From contig CANDBT010000015.1 of assembly GCA_947383005.1 (NCBI GenBank), positions 1-64,000 of the forward strand: 64,000 nucleotides of DNA, written 5' to 3'. The notes under the pieces are model-generated. The model did not search any database and was not told where the DNA came from. It saw only the letters and a program-made list of their open reading frames with translations. Numbering within the stretch: the first letter of the stretch is position 1; every line of letters starts with the position of its first letter. The position numbers and the translations under genes were made by a program. This stretch comes from an uncultured bacterium (GTDB lineage Bacteria; Bacillota; Clostridia; Lachnospirales; Lachnospiraceae). Below, one piece after another: positions 17,145-25,399 of this stretch.

Positions 17145-19385
17145 ATGGCAGAAAAGATATTGACAACGGAGTTTTCGGAGGAAATGCAGCGCAGCTATCT
17201 GAATTATTCGATGAGTGTGATTACGGCGCGGGCAATTCCTGACGCCCGGGACGGCTTAAAACCCGTGCAGCGCCGGGTGCTTTACGATATGAGCGAATTG
17301 AAGCTGGGTCATGACAAGCCCCATAGGAAATCTGCCCGTATTGTCGGTGATACTATGGGTAAATATCATCCCCACGGCGACAGTTCTATCTATGAGACGC
17401 TGGTGGTCCTTTCTCAGGACTTTAAAAAGGGCATGGCTTTGGTGGACGGGCACGGAAATTTCGGATCTATTGAAGGCGACGGGGCGGCGGCTATGCGATA
17501 TACGGAAGCCCGGTTAAAGAAATTCGCGGAAGAGGTTTATTTGAAAGATTTAGACAAGACCGTGAAATTTGTCCCCAATTATGACGAATCGGAAAAGGAG
17601 CCGGAGGTGCTTCCTGTCCGGGTGCCAAATCTGCTGGTCAATGGTTCGGAAGGTATCGCTGTAGGGATGAGCACCAGTATTCCGCCCCATAATTTGGGGG
17701 AAGTTATCGATTTGGTGCAGGCATATATCGACAATCCCGAGATGTCCGTAGAGGAGATGATGGCTTTTATGCCCGGGCCGGATTTCCCCACCGGCGGTAT
17801 TATCGCCAATAAAAAGGATTTGCCGGAGATTTATGAGACAGGTGTGGGCAAGATTAAGCTCAGGGGAAAAATCGAGGTTGAACTGGGACGCAGGCGTGCC
17901 GATAAAGACAAACTGATTATCAGCGAGATTCCTTACACGATGATTGGCGCAGGCATTAATAAGTTCCTTGTGGATGTGGCGGAGCTGGTAGAAAGCCGGA
18001 AGCTGACCGATGTGGTGGATATTTCCAATCAGTCCAGCAAAGAGGGTATCCGCATTGTGCTGGAACTCAGACGGGACGCAGATGTCGAAAAAATCAAGAA
18101 TGTCCTTTACAAGAAGACGAAACTGGAAGACACATTTGGCGTCAACATGCTGGCAATTGCCAAAGGAAGGCCGGAGACGCTTAGCCTGAGAGGAATCTTA
18201 AAGAATTATCTGGAATTTCAGTATGAAAATGCCACCCGGAAATATCAGGCTCTTTTGGATAAGGAATTAGAGAAGAAAGAAATACGGGAAGGTTTGATCA
18301 GGGCTTGCGATGTAATCGATTTGATTATTGCCATTTTGCGGGGAGCCAGGAATCTAAAAGATGCCAAAGCTTGTCTGACAAACGGCGACATTTCAAAAAT
18401 CAAGTTCCGCCAGCCAGGATTTGAAGAGGAGGCAAAGCTGCTCCGTTTTACGGAAAAACAGGCAACGGCCATCTTGGAAATGCGTCTGTATCGTCTGATT
18501 GGCCTGGAAATTTTAGCTTTGCAGAAAGAATACAAAGATTGTCTGAAAAAAATTGACGAGTATCAGAAAATCCTGGGCAGCCGCAAGCAGATGGACAAGG
18601 TGATAAAAGCGGATTTATCTTATATCCGCAAGGAATTTGCCCTGCCGCGGAAGACGTTGATTGAGGACGGAAAAGAAGCCGTTTATGTGGAAACGCCGTT
18701 GGAAGCCCAGGAAGTAGCCTTCGTCATGGATCGTTTTGGCTATTGCAAGGTGTTGGATAAGAGCATTTACGAGCGAAATAAGGAGACGGTTGACGGTGAA
18801 TACCGGCAGGTAATTTCCTGCATGAATACAGATAAGCTGTGTATTTTTACGGATACAGGAAATCTGCATCAGGTGAAGCTGACGGATATTCCACAGGGAA
18901 AGCTGCGGGATAAGGGGACACCGCTGGATAATGTGAGCAAATTTGACGGCAGTAAGGAAAATATTGTCTGGATGGCTTCATGGGGATTTTTGGCCGGGAA
19001 AAAGCTTTTCTTTGCTACCAGGCAGGCATTGGTGAAAATTGTCCCGGCTGAGGAATTTATTACGAATAATCGGACGGTGGCTTCCACTAAGCTTCAGGAT
19101 GGAGATTTGCTGCTGACGGTGCGCCCGGCAGACGGAGAGACTCAGCTGGTGCTGCAGACGACAAACGGAGTGTTTTTGCGGTTTGCCATGGAGGAAATTT
19201 CTGAAATGAAAAAGAATTCCCGGGGAATACGGGGAATTAAGCTGGATGAGGGCGAATGGCTGGAAAAAGTATATTTTGTCAGCCAGGAACCGGTGATTAC
19301 TTATGGGAAGAAAGAACTGCGGTTAAATCGGATAAAACTTGATAGGCGAGACGGAAAAGGCGTTATGGTTAAGGGGCGATTATGA
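17145..19385 (+). CDS. parC: Type IIA DNA topoisomerase subunit A (probable topoisomerase IV ParC)
   Basis: 746 residues from the ATG at 17145, with AAGGAGA upstream. The N-terminal winged-helix domain contains PDARDGLKPVQRRVLYDM, and the active-site Tyr is in AAMRYTEARL. The quinolone-determining region is HPHGDSSIYETLV. A coiled coil follows, then a C-terminal beta-pinwheel with GIRGIKLDEGE repeats. I see no canonical GyrA box (QRRGGKG type); the nearest text is KLRDKGTPLDNVS. That fits a decatenating ParC better than a wrapping GyrA. It is co-oriented with the B subunit and probably in one operon. Confidence 0.85.
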   Translation: MAEKILTTEFSEEMQRSYLNYSMSVITARAIPDARDGLKPVQRRVLYDMSELKLGHDKPHRKSARIVGDTMGKYHPHGDSSIYETLVVLSQDFKKGMALVDGHGNFGSIEGDGAAAMRYTEARLKKFAEEVYLKDLDKTVKFVPNYDESEKEPEVLPVRVPNLLVNGSEGIAVGMSTSIPPHNLGEVIDLVQAYIDNPEMSVEEMMAFMPGPDFPTGGIIANKKDLPEIYETGVGKIKLRGKIEVELGRRRADKDKLIISEIPYTMIGAGINKFLVDVAELVESRKLTDVVDISNQSSKEGIRIVLELRRDADVEKIKNVLYKKTKLEDTFGVNMLAIAKGRPETLSLRGILKNYLEFQYENATRKYQALLDKELEKKEIREGLIRACDVIDLIIAILRGARNLKDAKACLTNGDISKIKFRQPGFEEEAKLLRFTEKQATAILEMRLYRLIGLEILALQKEYKDCLKKIDEYQKILGSRKQMDKVIKADLSYIRKEFALPRKTLIEDGKEAVYVETPLEAQEVAFVMDRFGYCKVLDKSIYERNKETVDGEYRQVISCMNTDKLCIFTDTGNLHQVKLTDIPQGKLRDKGTPLDNVSKFDGSKENIVWMASWGFLAGKKLFFATRQALVKIVPAEEFITNNRTVASTKLQDGDLLLTVRPADGETQLVLQTTNGVFLRFAMEEISEMKKNSRGIRGIKLDEGEWLEKVYFVSQEPVITYGKKELRLNRIKLDRRDGKGVMVKGRL

Positions 19386-19478
19386 CAAAGACTATTGATT
19401 TTTTGCTGGAATTAGGATAGGATATAAATGGGGCAAATTAATTTTTCCCTTAATTTTTTACACTGAGGAGATATGATT

Positions 19479-20567
19479 ATGGAAAAAAAATTGAAGGTAG
19501 GCGTGCTGGGAGCGACGGGAATGGTCGGCCAGCGCTTTATTACCCTTTTGGAGAATCATCCCTGGTATCAGGTGACAGCGGTAGCGGCAAGTCCCCGTTC
19601 TGCCGGAAAGACTTACGAAGAGGCGGTAGGAGACCGTTGGAAAATGGATACACCGATGCCGGAAGCAGTCAAAAAGATGAACGTGATGAATGTCAATGAG
19701 GTGGAAAAAGTCGCTTCCTGTGTAGATATGGTATTTAGCGCTGTGGATATGAGCAAAGAGGAAATCCGGGCGATTGAAGAAGCTTACGCCAAGACGGAGA
19801 CGCCTGTGGTTTCCAACAACAGCGCCCATCGCTGGACGCCGGATGTACCTATGGTAGTGCCGGAGATTAACCCGGAGCATTTTGAAGTGATCCCTTTTCA
19901 GAAAAAAAGGCTGGGTACAAAGAGCGGCTTTATTGCGGTAAAGCCTAATTGTTCCATACAAAGCTATGCCCCGGTGCTGACTGCCTGGAAAGAATTTGAA
20001 CCTTATGAGGTGGTGGCGACCACCTATCAGGCGATTTCCGGGGCAGGAAAGACTTTCCGTGACTGGCCGGAGATGGTGGGGAACATTATCCCTTATATCG
20101 GCGGGGAAGAGGAAAAGAGCGAGCAGGAGCCTCTGCGCTTATGGGGCAAACTGGAGAGTGGAGTGATTGTAAAGGCTGACGAGCCCAAAATTACTTGCCA
20201 GTGCATCCGTGTTCCCGTGCTGAACGGACATACCAGCGCCGTATTCGTAAAATTCCGCAAGAAAGTGGGAAAAAATGAGCTGATTGAAAAAATGGTGAAT
20301 TTTAAAGGTATTCCGCAGGAACTCAAATTGCCCAGCGCACCAAAACAGTTTATTCAATATCTGGAAGAGGATAACCGTCCACAGGTTGCTTTGGATGTGA
20401 ATTTTGAGAACGGTATGGGGATTTCCATAGGCAGGCTGCGGGAAGATACCATTTATGATTATAAATTTGTCGGCCTGTCTCATAATACTCTGCGGGGAGC
20501 AGCGGGCGGAGCCGTGCTGTGTGCGGAATTGCTGACAGCCCAAGGGTATATTCAGGCGAAATCATAG
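19479..20567 (+). CDS. asd: Aspartate-semialdehyde dehydrogenase
   Basis: 362 residues from the ATG at 19479. An ATG at 19473 is also possible, but GAGGAG is better spaced to the second. The N-terminal NADP-binding motif is GVLGATGMVGQRF and the active-site Cys is in KPNCSIQSY, followed by TYQAISGAGK. The enzyme reduces aspartyl phosphate to aspartate semialdehyde, the branch point to lysine/diaminopimelate, threonine and methionine. The sequence is of the archaeal/fungal-like class found in some Gram-positives and not the E. coli type. With ddh at 48622 it supplies the lysine and peptidoglycan pathway. Confidence 0.93.
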   Translation: MEKKLKVGVLGATGMVGQRFITLLENHPWYQVTAVAASPRSAGKTYEEAVGDRWKMDTPMPEAVKKMNVMNVNEVEKVASCVDMVFSAVDMSKEEIRAIEEAYAKTETPVVSNNSAHRWTPDVPMVVPEINPEHFEVIPFQKKRLGTKSGFIAVKPNCSIQSYAPVLTAWKEFEPYEVVATTYQAISGAGKTFRDWPEMVGNIIPYIGGEEEKSEQEPLRLWGKLESGVIVKADEPKITCQCIRVPVLNGHTSAVFVKFRKKVGKNELIEKMVNFKGIPQELKLPSAPKQFIQYLEEDNRPQVALDVNFENGMGISIGRLREDTIYDYKFVGLSHNTLRGAAGGAVLCAELLTAQGYIQAKS

Positions 20568-20666
20568 GCTAGTACAACCCGATTTAAATAACCTTACGTT
20601 TCGCTGCAAAGCAGCATGAATGAAAAGGTACCTGAAGGGTATAAATAAAGAGGAGGGATTTGTTTT

Positions 20667-21722
20667 ATGGCATGGAAAAAGGAGGCTTACGGTACATTAG
20701 CCAACGGGGTACAAGCAGACCGTTATACGCTGATTAATTCAAACGGGGTATCTGCTTCTTTTACCGATTTGGGCGGGACATGGCTGACGATGATCGTGCC
20801 GGACAGGGAGGGAAATAGAGAAGATGTCCTTTTGGGCAGGGCTTCTTTGGAAGAATGTCTGACTTTGTCCGGCCATATGGGTGAAATTATCGGGCGCAGC
20901 GCCAATCGCATCGGCAATGCCGCGTTGACGATTAATGGGGTTACTTACCATTTGGCGGCAAATTCCGGCGGAATAAATAATCTCCACAGCGGTCCTGATT
21001 TTTATCGTGACCGCTTGTGGGACACTCAGGTAGAAGAGACGGAACAGGGGACGAAAATCTCTTTTTCTCTTCATAGCCCCGACGGCGATCAGGGATATCC
21101 CGGCAATGCGGATATCGTTGTCAGCTATCTGCTGACGGAGGATAACGCCCTGCGGCTGGATTATTATATGACTGCCGATGCAGATACGATTGCCAATTTT
21201 ACCAATCATGCTTACTTTAATCTGGCTGGCCATGATACCGGAGACGTGCTGAGCCAGAAAGTATGGATTGATGCGGATTTCTTTACCGATACCGATGAGA
21301 ATTCCGTTCCTACCGGCGAGCTGGTTCCGGTTAAGGGGACTCCGATGGATTTTACGCAGTTGAAGGCCATTGGCCAGGATCTCCTTGAAAATTATGAGGC
21401 TTTAGTGATTGGCAACGGCTATGACCACAACTGGGCGCTGAATCATGCGCCAGGTGAGTTGGCGCTTTCGGCAAAAGCCGTGGATGAAGCGAGCGGACGG
21501 GTTATGGAAGTGTATACGGATTTGCCTGGCGTGCAGTTTTATACTGCCAATTCATTGGGTGGGGCCGGCAAAGACGGCGCCGAATATGGTCCGAGAAGCG
21601 GTTTTTGTTTTGAGACGCAGTATTTTCCTGATGCGGTCAACAAGCCGCAGTTCGCATCTCCGATTCTGAAAAAAGGAGAAGAATATCATACGACTACGAT
21701 TTACCGTTTCACGCTTTTGTAA
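20667..21722 (+). CDS. galM: Aldose 1-epimerase (galactose mutarotase)
   Basis: 351 residues, start behind AGAGGAGGG. It carries the GalM pattern GEIIGRSANRIGNA, the sugar-binding HSGPDFYRDRLW, the catalytic His in FTNHAYFNLAGH and IGNGYDHNW, with the general base in the C-terminal FCFETQYFPDAVN. It interconverts alpha and beta anomers of galactose or glucose in the cytoplasm. It lies 100 bases after asd with no shared function, so it is probably a separate unit. Confidence 0.93.
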   Translation: MAWKKEAYGTLANGVQADRYTLINSNGVSASFTDLGGTWLTMIVPDREGNREDVLLGRASLEECLTLSGHMGEIIGRSANRIGNAALTINGVTYHLAANSGGINNLHSGPDFYRDRLWDTQVEETEQGTKISFSLHSPDGDQGYPGNADIVVSYLLTEDNALRLDYYMTADADTIANFTNHAYFNLAGHDTGDVLSQKVWIDADFFTDTDENSVPTGELVPVKGTPMDFTQLKAIGQDLLENYEALVIGNGYDHNWALNHAPGELALSAKAVDEASGRVMEVYTDLPGVQFYTANSLGGAGKDGAEYGPRSGFCFETQYFPDAVNKPQFASPILKKGEEYHTTTIYRFTLL

Positions 21723-21732
21723 TTATATAACG

Positions 21733-21762
21733 GTGCAGACGATAATTTTTTGCCTGTCTGCA
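21733..21762 (+). terminator. Hairpin after galM
   Basis: An 8-bp stem GTGCAGAC (21733-21740) with GTCTGCAC (21755-21762), starting ten bases after the galM stop. The loop, not the 3' flank, is T-rich, so it is an imperfect terminator candidate. Confidence 0.4.
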
Positions 21763-21858
21763 CTGAACAGAAGCCGGGATGTTTCGATGTCAAATTATCC
21801 GTTGTCCGGGCCATTATGAGAATTTCAAGATTCTGACAAATTACGTAGAAGCTTCTAG

Positions 21859-21886
21859 TGTATTATTATTTTGAACGCACATACTA
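21859..21886 (+). promoter_or_regulatory. Possible sigma-G type promoter of the SASP gene
   Basis: CATACTA at 21880-21886 fits the forespore sigma-G -10 consensus (CATnnTA), and TGTATT at 21859-21864 could be the -35, with a 15-base spacer that is short. The reason to look is that SASP genes are classical sigma-G targets. A 7-bp hairpin GCCTGCC/GGCAGGC (21936-21953) then lies in the leader just before the ribosome binding site. Confidence 0.35.
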
Positions 21887-21977
21887 TGAGCGTAACAAAA
21901 AATATGTCATGAGGCAGTAACTTTTCTTTAAAAGAGCCTGCCTTGTGGCAGGCAATGAAGAAAAGGAGGCTTTTATT

Positions 21978-22184
21978 ATGTCAAGCAAATCTTCAAACAG
22001 AGCAGAAGTGCCAGAGGCCAAGGAAGCATTGGATCGTTTCAAGATGGAAGTAGCTCAGGAACTGGGAGTACCGTTATCCGAAGGATACAATGGAAATCTT
22101 ACCTCTGCCCAGAATGGTTCTGTGGGTGGGTATATGGTTAAGAAAATGATCGAGGCTCAGGAAAAGCAGATGGCCGGCAAGTAA
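21978..22184 (+). CDS. Alpha/beta-type small acid-soluble spore protein (SASP)
   Basis: 68 residues from the ATG at 21978, right behind AAAAGGAGG. The text ALDRFKMEVAQELGVPL is the alpha/beta SASP first helix with the germination-protease cleavage region (EVAQE). GYNGNLTSAQNGSVGGYMVKKMI is the second conserved block. These proteins coat spore DNA, switch it to an A-like form and protect it from UV and heat. The gene is monocistronic with a terminator downstream, and is direct evidence that the organism forms endospores. Confidence 0.95.
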   Translation: MSSKSSNRAEVPEAKEALDRFKMEVAQELGVPLSEGYNGNLTSAQNGSVGGYMVKKMIEAQEKQMAGK

Positions 22185-22244
22185 ATCTCCCGCTGTGAAA
22201 GTACTGAACAGTTGCGAATAAAAACAGAATGAATGATAATAAGG

Positions 22245-22280
22245 CATCCCTGACGAAATCGTTCGCCGGGGATGTTTTTT
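22245..22280 (+). terminator. Terminator of the SASP gene
   Basis: CATCCC (22245-22250) pairs with GGGATG (22269-22274) around a nested CGAA/TTCG hairpin and is followed by six T. It runs straight into the family B repeat. Confidence 0.75.
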
Positions 22281-22366
22281 ATGCACACGGGCACCCAAAG
22301 GAAGATGTCAGCTAAAGCTGACGGGTGCCCGGCGCGGCGAGCAGGGGGAAATCTTCCCTACTCGAT
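22272..22366. repeat. Intergenic repeat, family B (copy 1)
   Basis: About 95 bases. Outer parts TTTTTTATGCACACGGGC and GGCGCGGCGAGCAGGGGGA, then CTTCCCTACTCGA, recur in reverse complement at 52966-53032. This copy carries an extra internal hairpin (CGGGCACCC with GGGTGCCCG around TCAGCT/AGCTGA). Confidence 0.8.
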
Positions 22367-22406
22367 TGCACAACAAAAAAACTTTTTTGATTTCAGGAAT
22401 AAATGC

Positions 22407-22435
22407 TTGTGCAACACAAAATTTGATACTATAAT
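22407..22435 (+). promoter_or_regulatory. Putative sigma-A promoter of rsmD
   Basis: -35 TTGTGC (22407-22412), a 17-base spacer and a perfect -10 TATAAT (22430-22435), 31 bases before the rsmD start. Confidence 0.65.
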
Positions 22436-22466
22436 GATACATGAAACGAAAAAGGAGAATTAAACT

Positions 22467-23030
22467 ATGCGGGTGATAGCCGGAAGTGCGAAACGGATAG
22501 GGTTGAAGACATTGGACGGACTGGAAACCAGGCCCACTACCGACCGGATTAAGGAAACGCTGTTTAACATGCTGCAGTATGATCTGGCGGACAGCCGGTT
22601 CCTTGATTTATTTTCCGGAAGCGGCGGAATCGGAATTGAAGCGTTGAGCCGCGGGGCATTATCCTGCGTTTTTGTGGAGCAGAATCCGTCAGCCATTGGC
22701 TGTATCAGAAAGAATTTGCAGGCAACCCGGCTGGAAGAGCGGGCTGTCGTTATGAATTGCGATGCCCTGACCGCCCTGAAACGTCTGGAAGGGAAATACC
22801 GGTTTGATTTTATTTATATGGATCCTCCGTACGGGAAGGAATTAGAACAACAAATGTTGGCCTATCTGGCTGCTTCCCGTCTTATTGATCGACAGTCTAC
22901 GGTGATTGTTGAGGCCCGGCTTGATACATCTTTTTCTTATCTGGATTCCATGGGATATATTGTGGAAAGAGAGAAGGATTATAAGACGAACAAACACGTA
23001 TTTGTGTATAAGAGAGAGGAAAGCTTTTAG
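22467..23030 (+). CDS. rsmD: 16S rRNA (guanine(966)-N(2))-methyltransferase
   Basis: 187 residues. The start follows AAAGGAG. It has the RsmD opening MRVIAGSAKRIGL and RPTTDRIKETLFNML, the SAM site FLDLFSGSGGIGIEALSRGA, and the N-methyltransferase catalytic motif FIYMDPPYGKE. It methylates G966 in the 30S subunit head. It is first in the rsmD-coaD-coiled-coil gene order common in clostridia. Confidence 0.95.
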   Translation: MRVIAGSAKRIGLKTLDGLETRPTTDRIKETLFNMLQYDLADSRFLDLFSGSGGIGIEALSRGALSCVFVEQNPSAIGCIRKNLQATRLEERAVVMNCDALTALKRLEGKYRFDFIYMDPPYGKELEQQMLAYLAASRLIDRQSTVIVEARLDTSFSYLDSMGYIVEREKDYKTNKHVFVYKREESF

Positions 23031-23113
23031 TGAAAACTTCTGGCAGAAGCTTTCTTTGCCTCTGGTTTATTTTGTGAATCGATTGGGCGTATGCAACTGG
23101 ATTGGAGGGCGAA

Positions 23114-23686
23114 ATGGCAATAGCCGTATATCCGGGAAGTTTTGATCCGGTTACTTTGGGGCATATGGATATTATTGAAAGGACAGCCCGTGTACTGGAT
23201 CATGTAATTGTCGGGGTTTTGCAGAATAATGCAAAAACACCGTTGTTTTCTGTGGAAGAACGTGTTAGTATGTTGAGAAATGTCACTTCTCATTTGGAAA
23301 ATGTAGAGGTGCGGGCTTTTGATGGCCTGTTGGTGGATTTTGTCCATCAATGCAAGGCAAATGTAATTGTCAGAGGGCTCCGTGCCATTACAGATTTTGA
23401 GTACGAATTGCAGATCGCTCAGACAAATCGGGTGATTGCTCCAGATATTGATACAATTTTTTTAACCACCAGTTTGAAATATTCCTATTTGAGTTCCTCG
23501 ATTGTTAAGGAGATTGCCTCTTATCATGGCGATATCGACGGGTTTCTTCATCCCGAAGTGGCAAAACGCCTGCGGGAAAAAATAATCAAGAGTGTTGACC
23601 AGGAAAGGCATGGAGAGGAAAGTACAAACGCAGAATTAAGGAGAGAAAAGTATGAGCAGGATAGAACAATTAATCGGAGAGATTGA
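23114..23686 (+). CDS. coaD: Phosphopantetheine adenylyltransferase
   Basis: 190 residues from the ATG at 23114, behind GGAGGG. The nucleotidyltransferase motif [26 protein letters not shown] and [13 protein letters not shown] are CoaD hallmarks. It makes dephospho-CoA from 4'-phosphopantetheine and ATP, the penultimate step of coenzyme A synthesis. The C-terminus is about 25-30 residues longer than usual and charged ([20 protein letters not shown]), and this extension contains the ribosome binding site and start of the next gene. Confidence 0.95.
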   Translation: MAIAVYPGSFDPVTLGHMDIIERTARVLDHVIVGVLQNNAKTPLFSVEERVSMLRNVTSHLENVEVRAFDGLLVDFVHQCKANVIVRGLRAITDFEYELQIAQTNRVIAPDIDTIFLTTSLKYSYLSSSIVKEIASYHGDIDGFLHPEVAKRLREKIIKSVDQERHGEESTNAELRREKYEQDRTINRRD

Positions 23687-24227
23687 GGAATACATTGACA
23701 GTTGCGATTTTGCGCCGTTTTCCCATACAAAGATTCAAGTCAATAAAGAAGAGCTGGAGGAACTTTTGGTGGAGCTGCGTCTGAGGGTTCCTGATGAGAT
23801 AAAAAAGTATCAGCAGATTATCAGCAATCAGGAGGCAATTATCGCGGAAGCCCATACCCAGGCAGATGAGATATTGGCCCATGCTACGGAGCAGACCAAT
23901 GAGCTGGTCAATGAGCATGAGATTGTGCAGGAGGCGTATGCGCGGGCCACGGAGATTATTGAGGACGCTCAGGGCCAGGCGCAGGCCATTGTGGATCAGG
24001 CGGTGGCAGATGCCGACAGTATCCGCCAGGGTTCGATTAATTATACGGACGAGATGCTGCAGAACCTGCAGGCGATAGTCAGTCAGTCTATGGAGGATGC
24101 CCAGGGGCGTTTTGAGTCATTTTTATCCACCATGCAGTCTGCTTATGAGATTGTCACGAACAACCGCAACGAGCTTGCCGCCGGTATGGCTACGGCAGAA
24201 GAAGAGGGGCAAGGATACCAAGGATGA
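23652..24227 (+). CDS. Coiled-coil protein resembling V-type ATPase subunit E/H or DivIVA-like proteins
   Basis: 191 residues, starting inside the end of coaD (35-base overlap) with the RBS AAGGAGAG in the coaD coding sequence. After an N-terminal 45 residues, residues about 50-150 form a continuous Ala/Glu/Gln-rich helix ([19 protein letters not shown]), which resembles stator or ATPase-peripheral-stalk text. There is no signal or membrane segment. Genes of this type commonly follow coaD in clostridia. Function unknown. Its 3' end overlaps the convergent ylbJ by 38 bases. Confidence 0.8.
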   Translation: MSRIEQLIGEIEEYIDSCDFAPFSHTKIQVNKEELEELLVELRLRVPDEIKKYQQIISNQEAIIAEAHTQADEILAHATEQTNELVNEHEIVQEAYARATEIIEDAQGQAQAIVDQAVADADSIRQGSINYTDEMLQNLQAIVSQSMEDAQGRFESFLSTMQSAYEIVTNNRNELAAGMATAEEEGQGYQG

Positions 24228-25149
24228 CTGCTGAAAGAAAAGCATGGAAAATTTTCCAGCCAATATAGTGCCGGAGCCGGAGACCGGAGTTTTTGATAAC
24301 GCTTTTTGTCTGAAAAATACCGGAAAGGCCGCCGAAAGCCACGGCGCATACTGTGGGCAAAAGAGCTTTGTCCGGAGAAAGAGAGGAACAAAGGCAGTTG
24401 ACTCCGGTAGTGATTTCTGCCAGCCCCGTGAGGAGCGCCTGCAGGATCGGAGGCAGAAAGGAAAGATTTTGAATCCAGGCAGCCAGGATGGAAAACAGCA
24501 TAATATAGCCTCCAATTATGACCATCGTTTCGCAGGTGGAGGCGATGGTATCTTCCAGGGACGGTTTTGCCTGCCAAAGGAGCGGCCGGGAGTTGGGAAT
24601 CTCCGGCCGGAAGTTCGGGCTGATACCGTATAGATGCCCGGCCAACGGAGCGATAAACAGAATAGGAAGGTAAAGGCATGCGGCCAGAAGCATAGGAGGT
24701 ACGGGCAGAGGAAGCTGCTGTTGTACATATCCGAGCAAGAACATCGGGCTTGGGTGGTTGCAGATGGCCAGCAGGTAGCTGGCCTGCGCATCGGTCAGGC
24801 TGCCGTGCTGCCGGAAATCGGCGCACATTTTTGCACCGAGAGGGTAGCCGCAGAGCAAGCCGCAAAGCAGGACATAGGCGCCGGATTTATTGAGACCGAA
24901 AAGGGTTTTAAACAAGGGGCTTACCGGTGTTATCAATAGGTTTACTCCGTTCAGGGCCACGATCATTTGCGTACAGATAATAAATGGGGCTAGCGTAGGC
25001 AGTACGATATTAAACCATAAAAGCAGCCCGTTCAGAGCGCCTTGGACAGACAGAGAAGGGAAACGCAGCAGAAGCCCCAGAAACAGAATACAAAGGGAGG
25101 GAAGAAGCCAGGAGCACGATGTTGTCGGCATATGCGTGTGGTGAGCCAT
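24190..25149 (-). CDS. ylbJ: Sporulation integral membrane protein YlbJ (nucleoside-recognition/Gate domain)
   Basis: 319 residues with about eight membrane spans. The N-terminal block WFNIVLPTLAPFIICTQM and the Gly-rich CGLLCGYPLGAKMCADF are typical of YlbJ, as is FGGLSGIFQTKSVI. In B. subtilis YlbJ is a mother-cell (sigma-E) membrane protein needed for heat-resistant spores. A neighbouring ylbJ next to rsmD/coaD is also the arrangement in Bacillus, where these are ylbH-ylbI-ylbJ, although here ylbJ is inverted. Its 3' end overlaps the preceding coiled-coil gene. Confidence 0.87.
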   Translation of the reverse strand: MAHHTHMPTTSCSWLLPSLCILFLGLLLRFPSLSVQGALNGLLLWFNIVLPTLAPFIICTQMIVALNGVNLLITPVSPLFKTLFGLNKSGAYVLLCGLLCGYPLGAKMCADFRQHGSLTDAQASYLLAICNHPSPMFLLGYVQQQLPLPVPPMLLAACLYLPILFIAPLAGHLYGISPNFRPEIPNSRPLLWQAKPSLEDTIASTCETMVIIGGYIMLFSILAAWIQNLSFLPPILQALLTGLAEITTGVNCLCSSLSPDKALLPTVCAVAFGGLSGIFQTKSVIKNSGLRLRHYIGWKIFHAFLSAVILGILAPLLLP

Positions 25150-25222
25150 GGCACACTCTCCGGGACGGTTAGTTGTTTTATTTTATGTGAAAGGCAAGAT
25201 ATTCATGCCAGAAATGATTATT

Positions 25223-25373
25223 CGTAACAGTTCAGAGGGGTGTCTTCTTGCCCGTCTACGCCGGACAAAAGCTGGGATGTCCATCCGATGTGGAATTTAA
25301 CATGAATTTTGGCTTACAAGCAAGCTTGACGCCAAAAATTCACGTTAAATCCCCCGCCGTCTGAACTGTTACG
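25223..25373. repeat. Intergenic palindromic repeat, family A (copy 2, complete)
   Basis: 151 bases bounded by a perfect 14-bp terminal inverted repeat, CGTAACAGTTCAGA and TCTGAACTGTTACG. Inside is a long hairpin whose arms (ATTTAACATGAATTTTGGC and the near-complement) enclose the loop TTACAAGCAAGCTTGAC. The same loop occurs in the copies at 44365 and 49615. It lies in the 250-base gap between ylbJ and the second RsmF-like gene. Confidence 0.85.
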
Positions 25374-25399
25374 ATTATTCCGGAAAAGGCGGCAGGCAG

